64,000 bases of DNA from Tropicimonas sp. IMCC34011 (lineage in GTDB: Bacteria; Pseudomonadota; Alphaproteobacteria; Rhodobacterales; Rhodobacteraceae), in assembly GCF_003390865.1 (NCBI RefSeq), contig NZ_QMEJ01000005.1, positions 124,001-188,000 of the forward strand, given 5' to 3'. A model generated the notes under the pieces. It saw nothing but the letters and a program-made list of their open reading frames with translations. It ran no database searches and was not told where the DNA came from. A program made the position numbers and the translations under genes. Shown here piece by piece: positions 7,757 to 16,600 of the stretch (position 1 is its first letter; each line of letters starts with the position of its first letter).

Positions 7757-10700
7757 TCAGCTCGCCTCGGCGTCCGCGAGGGCAAGCAGGCCCCGCAGCG
7801 GGATCTCCACCCAGTCGGGCCGCATGGCCATTTCGTAGGCGACTTCGTAGCCGGCCTTCTGGATCAGGAAGAGGTCGAGAAGCGCCTGTTCGAAGGCCGG
7901 ATCCGAAGCCTGCGGGCCGGAACCTTGCGCGGTTTCGCGATAGGCCTCCAGGAAGGTCCCTTGCGTGGCGCGGCGCCAGCCCTCGACATCCGCCATGGTG
8001 CGCTCGGGGTCCGCGCCGAACTCGATCCGGCGGCGAAGGACGGACCAGAGCGCGTAGTCGAAGCTGCGGAGCATCCCGGCGACGTCCCTGAGGGGGGAGG
8101 TCTTCGCGGTGCGCTCGGCAAGGCTGCGGGACGGTTCCCCCTCGAAGTCGATGATCATCACGTCGGTCTCGACGACGAGAACCTGGCCGAGGTGATAATC
8201 CCCGTGAATGCGGCTGATGCCGCCCGTGGGGGGCATTCCGCGCAGGGCCTCGATGCGGGCGGTCAGCGCGTCCCGCTGGTCCAAGACCGCCTCGGCGACA
8301 TTGCGGCTCGTCTCCGGCAGCGACTGGAGCCGCTCCTGCAGCCGATCGAGCGTCCGGGACAGCTCTCCTTCCACGTCGTCCACCAGCGCCTCGACGACCT
8401 CGGCGGTCAGCGGCTCCTGCGAGAAGGCCGTGCCGTCCGCGCCGCTCGCCAATGCTTGGTGCAGCTCGGCGGTGCGGCGTCCGAGGACGGTGCCGATGTC
8501 GAGGGGACCACCGAACACGGGCTGCTCCTCCTGCGCGGCGCGATCGGTTTCCCGGCCGCCCATCTCCCGGGTCTCCAGTTCCCGGTCGAGCGCCTCGGTG
8601 ACGTAGGTCCAGGCGTCGCCCTGGTTGCGCACGAACTCCGACAGGGCCGCGAGCGTCGTGACTTCCCCGTCCGGCGCCGTCCAGTCGATGGTTCCCAAGA
8701 GGGCCGGGCTGGCGGTGAAGTCGGTCTCATCCGTCAGAAAGCGCGCGATCTCGATGTCGGGCTGCGTTCCGCCCTGCAGGCGACGGTAGAGCTTCAGGAT
8801 CAGCTGGTCCGAGAAGGCGATGGAGGCATTGGACTGCTCGCCGGTCAGAAGATGCGGCTCGCCGGGCTCGTTCGCCATCTCCTCGAAGCGTTTGGCGCGG
8901 GTGAATTCGATCCGCCCTTCCGAGGTCTCGAGCGTCTCGCCCGAGCGCATCGCATCAAGGAGCGCCGTCGCCATCTTGTCGTCCACCGCCCCGTCGAGCA
9001 CGGCGCCGACGCGGTTGGCGCGGCGCAGCTTGGCGAGCGTGGCAGGAAGGCGCGGGGACATCGTCAGCGCATCCTCGCCCCAGACCGCGGATAGCGGCAG
9101 GAGATACCGCTGCGAGCCGGTGCCGACGCTCACATCCGCGACCGCGAGCATGTGCTGGCCGTCGTTCATCTCGGTCAACTGGGTGAGGGACACCTCGTCG
9201 ATCCGGTCCTCCTTGGCGGCGAACCAGCGCTGCAGCGGCAGGTAGTCGCGCAAGGTCCGGGAGACGAAATCCTTGGCAGAGCGATCCGCCAGTGCGGAGG
9301 ACAGCGTTCCGTCCCGCGTGGTCAGGGTCAGGAAATCCGGGAGCGGCTGGGTGTGCGGCGAATGCCAGCCGGGCGCGTCCTCGGCATCCGTCAGCAGGAA
9401 CCAGTAGAACCCGTAGCCGGGCAGGGTCAAAAGGTACGGCAGCTCCCCGACAGGCGGGAATGCGGACTGCCCGGTCATCTCGATCGGGACGCGGCCCGAG
9501 AACTCGGACAGGTCGATCTCGGCCGCCTGTGCCTGTCGCGAGAGGTTGGCGACGCACAGGACCGTCTCCCCACCACTCCGGCGCAGGTACGCGAGCACCT
9601 TGCGGTTGGTGGGGTAGAGAAGCTCGATTTCCCCCCGGCCGAAGACGTCGTGCCGCTGGCGCACGCCGATCATGCGCTTCAGCCAGTTGAGCAGCGAAGT
9701 CGGCGAGGATTGCTGCGCCTCGACGTTGATCGCCTGGAAGCCGTGAACGGGATCCTGGATCGTCGGCAGGTACAGTTCCTGCGGCAGGGCGCGGGAGAAC
9801 CCGGCATTGCGGTCGGCCGACCATTGCATCGGTGTCCGCACGCCGTCGCGGTCGCCGAGGTAGTAGTTGTCGCCCATCCCGATCTCGTCGCCGTAGTAGA
9901 CGATGGGCGTGCCCGGCATCGACAGAAGAAGGGAGTTCAGAAGCTCGATCTTGCGCCGGTCGTTCTGCAAGAGCGGCGCGAGGCGGCGGCGGATGCCCAT
10001 GTTGATCCGAGCGCGACGGTCGGAGGCGTAGAAGTTCCAGAGGTAATCGCGCTCCCGGTCCGTCACCATTTCGAGCGTCAGCTCGTCGTGGTTGCGCAGG
10101 AAGATCGCCCATTGGCACTCCTCGGGGATCTCCGGCGTCTGGCGGATGATGTCGGAGATCGGATAGCGATCCTCCTGCGCCACGGCCATGTACATCCGCG
10201 GCATGAGGGGGAAGTGGAACCCCATGTGGCACTCGTCGCCGTCTCCGAAATAGGGACGGGTATCCTCGGGCCACTGGTTCGCCTCGGCCAGAAGCATCCG
10301 TCCGGTGTAGTGCTTGTCGAGGTCGGCGCGGATCGCCTTCAGCACGTCATGCGTCTCGGGCAGGTTCTCGTTGTTCGTGCCGTCCCGCTCAACGAGGTAG
10401 GGGATCGCGTCCAGCCGCAGCCCGTCCACGCCCTTGTCGAGCCAGAAATGCATCGCGTCGAGAACCGCCTCCATCACGGCGGGGTTGTCGAAGTTGAGGT
10501 CCGGTTGGTGATCGAAGAAGCGGTGCCAGTAGAACTGTTCGGCGACCGGATCCCACGTCCAGTTGCTGTCATGGGTGTCGTTGAAGATCACCCGTGTCTT
10601 GTCCATCCACTTCTGCGGGTCGTCGGACCAGACGTAGAAGTCCCGCTCCGGGCTGCCCTTCGGTGCGCGGCGCGCCCGCTGGAACCACTCGTGCTGATCG

Positions 10701-11059
10701 CTGGTGTGGTTGATCACGAGCTCGGTGATGACCTTGAGGCCGCGCCGGTGCGCCTCCGACACCAACTCCTCGAAATCCTCCATCGTGCCGTAGGACGGGT
10801 TGATCGCCTTGTATTCGGAGATGTCGTAGCCGTCGTCCCGGAGAGGGGAGGGGTAGAACGGCAGGAGCCAGATCGCCGTCACGCCGAGGCTCTGGATGTG
10901 GTCGAGCCGCTGCATGAGACCGCGGAAATCGCCGATCCCGTCGCCGTTCGAGTCCTGATAGGCCTTGATGTGCAGCTGATAGATGACGGCGTCCTTGTAC
11001 CAGTCCGTCACGTCGTCGCCGGTTTTGCGGGCATCGAGGCCCTGGTCCAACATGTTCAT
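7757..11059 (-). CDS. treS: Trehalose synthase / maltokinase fusion (TreS-Mak)
   Basis: A 1,100-residue two-domain enzyme. The N-terminal ~540 residues form a GH13 trehalose synthase that interconverts trehalose and maltose. It contains DGLRLDAIPYLVERDGTNNE with the nucleophile Asp, LLAEANQWPED with the acid Glu, and FLRNHDELTLEM with the transition-state His-Asp. The C-terminal ~450 residues are a maltokinase with an aminoglycoside-phosphotransferase fold: GDYHLGQVLV holds the catalytic Asp and IIDFEGEP the metal ligand. The product is maltose-1-phosphate, the GlgE substrate. I place the start at MNMLDQGL, where ATG overlaps the glgE stop by 4 bp. No branching enzyme gene (glgB) follows; the gene ends against hpnE. 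Confidence 0.95.
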   Translation of the reverse strand: MNMLDQGLDARKTGDDVTDWYKDAVIYQLHIKAYQDSNGDGIGDFRGLMQRLDHIQSLGVTAIWLLPFYPSPLRDDGYDISEYKAINPSYGTMEDFEELVSEAHRRGLKVITELVINHTSDQHEWFQRARRAPKGSPERDFYVWSDDPQKWMDKTRVIFNDTHDSNWTWDPVAEQFYWHRFFDHQPDLNFDNPAVMEAVLDAMHFWLDKGVDGLRLDAIPYLVERDGTNNENLPETHDVLKAIRADLDKHYTGRMLLAEANQWPEDTRPYFGDGDECHMGFHFPLMPRMYMAVAQEDRYPISDIIRQTPEIPEECQWAIFLRNHDELTLEMVTDRERDYLWNFYASDRRARINMGIRRRLAPLLQNDRRKIELLNSLLLSMPGTPIVYYGDEIGMGDNYYLGDRDGVRTPMQWSADRNAGFSRALPQELYLPTIQDPVHGFQAINVEAQQSSPTSLLNWLKRMIGVRQRHDVFGRGEIELLYPTNRKVLAYLRRSGGETVLCVANLSRQAQAAEIDLSEFSGRVPIEMTGQSAFPPVGELPYLLTLPGYGFYWFLLTDAEDAPGWHSPHTQPLPDFLTLTTRDGTLSSALADRSAKDFVSRTLRDYLPLQRWFAAKEDRIDEVSLTQLTEMNDGQHMLAVADVSVGTGSQRYLLPLSAVWGEDALTMSPRLPATLAKLRRANRVGAVLDGAVDDKMATALLDAMRSGETLETSEGRIEFTRAKRFEEMANEPGEPHLLTGEQSNASIAFSDQLILKLYRRLQGGTQPDIEIARFLTDETDFTASPALLGTIDWTAPDGEVTTLAALSEFVRNQGDAWTYVTEALDRELETREMGGRETDRAAQEEQPVFGGPLDIGTVLGRRTAELHQALASGADGTAFSQEPLTAEVVEALVDDVEGELSRTLDRLQERLQSLPETSRNVAEAVLDQRDALTARIEALRGMPPTGGISRIHGDYHLGQVLVVETDVMIIDFEGEPSRSLAERTAKTSPLRDVAGMLRSFDYALWSVLRRRIEFGADPERTMADVEGWRRATQGTFLEAYRETAQGSGPQASDPAFEQALLDLFLIQKAGYEVAYEMAMRPDWVEIPLRGLLALADAEAS

Positions 11060-13020
11060 TCGGCCGCCTCCGGGGGGCTCAGTTTCCAGATCGCATAGGG
11101 GCGCTCCTGCGGATCGAGTGTCAGCAGGTGCGTCTTGCCGTGCCACGTGAAGGAATTGCCGTAGAGCATGTCCGTCACGCCGATCTCGCCGTCGTCGGTC
11201 AGGCCGAATTCCCACAGCGGGACCTCGAACTCGAAATGCGCCGGGTTCAGCGGGTCGAGCAGGACGTGGAACAGCAGGTAGTTGCCGGACGCCTCGTCGA
11301 AGCGGCCGTAGTAAAGGACGCGCTCATCGGACGCCTCGAAGAACTTCAGGTTGCGGAAGTCCCGCATCGCAGGCTCGCTCTGCCGGATGCGGTTGATGAG
11401 CCGGATGTCGTCCTTGATGTGGCCGGGCGCGTCGAAATCCCGGTGCTTCAGCTCGTACTTCTCGGAATCAAGGTATTCCTCCTTGCCGGGCAGCGGCTCG
11501 CCTTCGCAGAGCTCGAAGCCCGAATACATGCCGTAATTGCCCGCAAGGCTCGCGGCCATGATCAGCCGCGTGCGGAAGCCGGGGCGGCCCGAGGTGTGCA
11601 GGAAGATCGGATTGATGTCCGGCGTGTTGGTGAAGAAGTTCGGACGCATGTAGTCCGAGCATTCCTCCGTGGTCAGCTCGGTCAGGTACTCCGTCAGCTC
11701 GGCCTTCGTATTGCGCCACGTGTAGTACGTGTAGCTCTGGTTGAAGCCGACCTTGGCGAGACGCTTCATCACCTTGGGGCGGGTGAAGGCCTCGCTGAGG
11801 AAGATGGCGCCGGGGTGCTCCTGTCGCACCTCGGCGATGATCCATTGCCAGAACGGGAAGGGCTTGGTGTGCGGGTTGTCCACCCGGAAACACAGGACGC
11901 CGCGCTTCGCCCAGAACAGGAAGAGATCCCGCACCGCTTCCCAGAAGGGCGCGTTCGCGGTGCCATCATCGTTGTAGTACCGGAAATTGACGATGTCCTC
12001 GTACTTTTTCGGCGGGTTCTCGGCGAACTTGATGGAGCCGTCGGGGCGCCGCTCGAACCAGTCTGGATGCTCCGAGATCCACGGATGGTCGGGGGAGGCA
12101 TTCAGCGCGATGTCGAGAGCGATCTCCAGCCCCTCTTCGGAGGCCGCCGCTACCAGCGCATCGAAGTCCTCGAGCGTGCCGAGTTCGGGATGCACGTCCA
12201 TCATGCCGCCTTCTGGGGAGCCGATGGCGTAGGGGGAGCCGATATCGCCAGCTTCTGCGCGCAGGGCGTTGTTCCGGCCCTTCCTGTTGGTCGTGCCGAT
12301 GGGATGAATGGGGGGGAAATAGAGCACGTCGAAGCCCAGATCCCGCACGTAGCCGAGCCGTTCGATCACATCGCGGAACGTGCCGTGCCGGCCTTCGGGC
12401 CCCATCGAGCGGGGGAAGAGCTCGTACCAGGCGGAAAACGCGGCCCGCTCCCGGTCGACCCAGACCGGCACATCCACGGGATAGCGGGTGAGGTTCGCGC
12501 GCGGTCCGATCAGGTTCATCAGCGAAGCGGCCCCCGGCGAGAGCAGCGCCTCGACATCTCCCTTCTTCGCCGCCTTCGCCAGCGCCTTGAGCTCCGATGT
12601 CGTGCCGCGGGGCGCTTTCGTCTCCGCCAGGATCGCCGCGGCTTCCATTAGTTCGACCGAAACGTCCTGACCGGCATCGACCTTCTTGCGGGTGCCATAG
12701 GCCCACGTGCCCCAGACATCCCGCCACGCGATTATGGAGAAGGCGGCCGGGCCGGGCGTGTCGAACGTGACCTCAGCGCCCCAGCGGTCATTGTCGATGA
12801 ACGCCATCCGCTCTTCGCGTCCATCCGGCAGGATGACCGCAGCCGAGAAGACCTCGTGGCCGTCCCCGAATAGGTCGGCGGATATCTTGAGGGGCCAGCC
12901 GGCCACCGCCTTCGCGGCGAACCGTCCTCCGTCGATTTCAGGTGTGACGGCCTCGATGACCATCCGGTGCTCTGCCAGCGCCGCAAGGGAGCTGGGCGTC
13001 GTGATCTTGCCGCGCGACAT
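11056..13020 (-). CDS. glgE: Maltosyltransferase GlgE (alpha-1,4-glucan:maltose-1-phosphate)
   Basis: A 654-residue GH13_3 enzyme that transfers maltosyl units from maltose-1-phosphate onto alpha-1,4-glucan. An N-terminal beta-sandwich domain (DUF3416) is followed by the catalytic barrel. Visible signatures are PIHPIGTTNRKGRNN, VLCFRVDNPHTKPFPFW with the nucleophile Asp, and IFLSEAFTRPKVM with the acid Glu. The start at 13020 is supported by AGGA eight bases upstream; an in-frame ATG at 13035 is an alternative. It overlaps the TreS-Mak fusion by 4 bp, so the two enzymes form a complete trehalose-to-glucan module, probably for carbon storage or osmotic balance. The promoter must lie in the 657-bp gap shared with the adhesin gene. 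Confidence 0.95.
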   Translation of the reverse strand: MSRGKITTPSSLAALAEHRMVIEAVTPEIDGGRFAAKAVAGWPLKISADLFGDGHEVFSAAVILPDGREERMAFIDNDRWGAEVTFDTPGPAAFSIIAWRDVWGTWAYGTRKKVDAGQDVSVELMEAAAILAETKAPRGTTSELKALAKAAKKGDVEALLSPGAASLMNLIGPRANLTRYPVDVPVWVDRERAAFSAWYELFPRSMGPEGRHGTFRDVIERLGYVRDLGFDVLYFPPIHPIGTTNRKGRNNALRAEAGDIGSPYAIGSPEGGMMDVHPELGTLEDFDALVAAASEEGLEIALDIALNASPDHPWISEHPDWFERRPDGSIKFAENPPKKYEDIVNFRYYNDDGTANAPFWEAVRDLFLFWAKRGVLCFRVDNPHTKPFPFWQWIIAEVRQEHPGAIFLSEAFTRPKVMKRLAKVGFNQSYTYYTWRNTKAELTEYLTELTTEECSDYMRPNFFTNTPDINPIFLHTSGRPGFRTRLIMAASLAGNYGMYSGFELCEGEPLPGKEEYLDSEKYELKHRDFDAPGHIKDDIRLINRIRQSEPAMRDFRNLKFFEASDERVLYYGRFDEASGNYLLFHVLLDPLNPAHFEFEVPLWEFGLTDDGEIGVTDMLYGNSFTWHGKTHLLTLDPQERPYAIWKLSPPEAAE

Positions 13021-13677
13021 AGTTGGAATCCTCATGGCGCTATTACGCGAAGTCATTAGCCAACAGGATCTCGGCAAGGCGAGTTCCACGCCATGTGCGT
13101 CGGGCCTCGCGGAAAGCGCGCGTTCCGAAGCCCGTCGCCAGTTTTTCGTGCACGCTCGCTGTGGGAGGTCCCGGCCACCGAGAAGAGCGGCCGTCGGCGC
13201 GATCAAAGGACGAGGCCGACGCCGCGCACCCGGAGCCATCGGGGACGTCCCGCCGGATTACTGCGAGATTGATTTAAGGCGGAATTGTGGCATTGCGCTG
13301 CGATTACGGATTGCTTAGGCAAAAAATGCCCGCTTCGCTGCGATTGCTCGTTCCAAGCGAACGGAAATGGCGGGCGGCTTCGTGCAAAAGAAGCCGAATA
13401 GATTCGCGGCCTCGCAAGAATATGTCAATTATTGACGTAAGGTAAATTCGCACGGTTCCCTAGGTTACGGGTGATGCGTCCTCCGTCTTGCGGTGCGATA
13501 GGCCAAGTTCCCTGCACCAGCATAAAAATCTGCTGTGTTCTTCCTGCGTCACAGCCGGCCTGCACTTCGCCGCGCCAGATTGACGAAATGTTTGCCAACG
13601 CGGAGTAAAGCGTAGCGCAAGGTCCGTGCTCTGAGGCCCTGCTTGCCAATTTTAAACATCAAAGTTCGAGGTGCATC
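13021..13677. promoter_or_regulatory. 657-bp divergent intergenic region, glgE / adhesin
   Basis: The longest gene-free stretch in the window. Nothing in it looks coding. The part nearest glgE is plain GC-rich DNA. From about 13,260 onward it is clearly more AT-rich, as expected for promoters of the giant adhesin gene. It holds a perfect 13-bp palindrome at 13424 and a weak promoter-like TTGACG at 13580-13585 with AGTAAA 18 bases further on. The adhesin start codon is preceded by GAGG six bases upstream. An AT-rich leader such as this often carries operator sites, but I cannot assign a regulator. Confidence 0.5.
13424..13436. promoter_or_regulatory. Perfect 13-bp palindrome, candidate operator
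   Basis: GTCAAT-T-ATTGAC, perfect 6-bp arms around one base, 241 bp upstream of the adhesin start and about 400 bp upstream of glgE. Its AT-rich sequence stands out in this high-GC DNA, and the size fits a dimeric helix-turn-helix repressor or activator. The binding protein is unknown. Confidence 0.4.
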
Positions 13678-16600
13678 GTGGCTGATCGGAATATCCGTAC
13701 CATAAACCAGGCAGGCCTTCCGCTCGGCGCGCGTCTTCTGATTACCACGCTTCTCGCGTCCGGCGCCCTGACCATTGGAACCCACGAGGCGGTGTCCCAA
13801 TCTCTCACGCGGGTCGTCGATGGGAAGGTCGTCTCCGGCCAGGATGCCGAACTGCGGGGGAATGGCGCCAGCGGCTACGAAGTTCTTTCGGGATCCCAGA
13901 CGATCGACGCAAACGGCGGAACGTTCACGGGCTACAAGACCGTCGGCGGGGCCGGTTCCGGCGGCGGCGCGGGCCTCGGCGGCGTCTTCTTCGTCAACAG
14001 CGATGCAACGCTGAAGATCAGCAACGCCAACTTCACCGGTAACCAGGTGGTGGGCGGCGAGGGTGGCGGCGGCGGCAGTGTCGACGTCAAGAACGCTGCT
14101 CTGGCCATCGGCGACAAGACGACGAACGGCACCTCGAACCTTGTGACCGGCTTCACGTCCAACGTGCGCCAGACCGCGGACGGCTTCGTGCTCGAAGGCG
14201 TCGACTACGGAGATAGCGATCCGCTCTTCGACATCATCGACGGCGCAACCTTCGGAGCCGACGTGAGCCGCGATGGGGCCGTCACCACGGTGACCGACTC
14301 CATCGGCAGCAGCGACGATAACGGCTTCACCTTCGCCAACGGTCTGAACGTGAACGATTTCGTCAAGTCCGCCGAGATCACGGACAGCGACTCCGATTCC
14401 GGTGTCTATGCGACGGACGAAAGAACTGAGGATGGCAAGACGGTCGCAACCAGCTTCTCCGTCGAGAAGCTCGACGACCTTGCCAAGACCGGCCTGACGA
14501 TCGGGGCCGAGGTCGTCGGAAGCGGCGTTCCCGCCGGTACGAAGATCACAGACATCATCCGGACGGACGGCAAGATCACCTCGGTCAAGCTCAGCAACGA
14601 GGTCGAGCTGGACGCGATGGACGGCTTCAACGTCTACACGCCTCCGATCCTTACGGGCTCCACTTACAGGCAGAGCGGCAACACCCTGACCTATGCGCCG
14701 GGCACCGTTCCCGCGACGCTCGAAGTCGGCATGCGCGTGACGGGGAAGGGCGTGACGGACGGGAACCTCACGGTCACCAGCATCAACCGCGAAACCGGTC
14801 AGGTGACCCTCTCGGGGGCCCTGCCGAGCGGCGTTCTCAGCTTCAACGCGATCAAGCCGGGCTCCAAGGTCGGATCCAACGTGATCTTCGCGCCGTCCTC
14901 CAGCACGGGCCTCTCCGTCGGCGATGAGGTCTACGGCGAGGGCATTCCGAGCGGAACGACGGTGACGGCGGTCGACGGCGACAGGATCGTCCTCAGCCAG
15001 CCCCTGACCGCCGAGGTCGACATCCTGAGATCGCGGAACATCTCCGCGTCCGGCAGGACGGCCACGATCGGATCGGGCGTCGAGGGAATCGAGGTCGGCC
15101 AGGTCGTCGAGGGCGAGGGTGTTCCTCAGGGCACGACCGTCGTGTCCGTCAATGAGGCGACCGGAGAAGTCACCTTCTCCAACGACATCGGCACCGCCAT
15201 CGACAGCCTGCGGTTCGTCTCCGACTCCGCTTTCGGCGGCGGCATGAACGGCCGCGGCGTCACCAATCTCGGCGAGTCCGGCAAGTCCGGCAATTCCGGC
15301 CGGCAGGCCTTCTTCAACGAGGGGGATGGCGGCGACGGGCAGGCCGGCACCAGCGGCGCATCCGCCACGAACGGCACGGGCGGCGTCGGCGGCAAGGGCG
15401 GTGACGGCTCCGACGGTCTCGCGACGAACCCGGCGCTCGTCGCGGATGCCGCCACCGCGGCCCTCAACCTGGCCTCCGCGATCGCGGACGCCGCGGCAGC
15501 GGGTGTGCCCGATCCCTATCCGAAACCCGTCGCAGCTGCGGCGAAGGCGGCCCAGGCCGTCACGCTCGGGATCGAGGTCTCGCGTGTCGCGGTCGAACTC
15601 ACGAAGTGGCAGTTGGATGCCCAGAAGGGTCTGACCGGTATCGGCGGCGACGGTGGTGCCGGCGGCGATGGCGGTGACGGCAGCGACTTCTTCGGCGGCG
15701 GCTCCGGCGGGGCCGGCGGCGCGGCGGGCGATGCGGCCAGCAACTCGCTCGGCGACGGAACGGACGGCGCCGCCGGTAATGGCGGCGACGGCGGCTTCGG
15801 CGGCGGCGGCGGCTCCGGCGGACAACCGGCGAACAGCGCGTCCAAGGATGCATCCGGCGAAGGCGGCAGCGGCGGCTTCGGCGCGGGCAAGGGCTCCACG
15901 GTGAATGCCGGCGGCAGCACCGAAGGCGGCCAGGGCGGCTCCGGCTTCGGCGGCGCGATCTTCGTGCGCACCGGCGGCACGCTCATCCTCTCGGGCGAGA
16001 TGCGCTTCGCGGGCAACACGGCGCGCGGCGGCTCCAGCGCGGACTCCTCCGGCGGCGCCTCGGGCAACGGCGCGGGCTCCGACCTCTTCATCATGCGCGG
16101 CTCCGACGTGTCGCTCTCCGCCGATGCAGGCAAGAAGATCGTCTTCGACGGGTCCATCGCGGACGATTCCGAGGCGACCTACGAAAGCGCCCAGTACGCC
16201 AGCGGCGACGGGGCAGACCTCACGATCAACGGCGAGGGCACGGTCGTCTTCAACCGGGCGAACACCTATACCGGCGACACGATCCTGAGGAGCGGAACGC
16301 TCGAGGCCCAGGATGGCGTCGGCGTTCACGAGAATTCCCGCGTCGTCTTCGACGGTGCTGCGACGTCCGATCTGTCGGAGCTGTCCGTCCCCGTCCTCAT
16401 GAGCTCCGGCACCTTCACCCGCTGGGTGGGCAGCGCCTCCGACCAGGTGCTCTGGCAGGGCTCCGGCGGCTTTGCCGCCAAGGACGCAACCGGCCTGACG
16501 GTGAACCTCGGCCAGTCCTCCAGCGGCAACCAGGAGCTCGTCTGGGGCCAGAACGGCTTCGTCCCGGACGGCAGCAGCCTCGTTCTGGGCTCGGTGACCG

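Noticed and set aside
9152-11098. Long antisense frames over treS, glgE, pyrG, dnaE, maeB and other genes
   Set aside because: All lie opposite clearly conserved genes and show no family motif. They follow from high GC and rare stop codons.
13425-13649. A 74-codon minus-strand frame in the adhesin upstream region
   Set aside because: It overlaps the palindrome and the likely promoter, has no ribosome-binding site I can support, and shows no recognisable motif.
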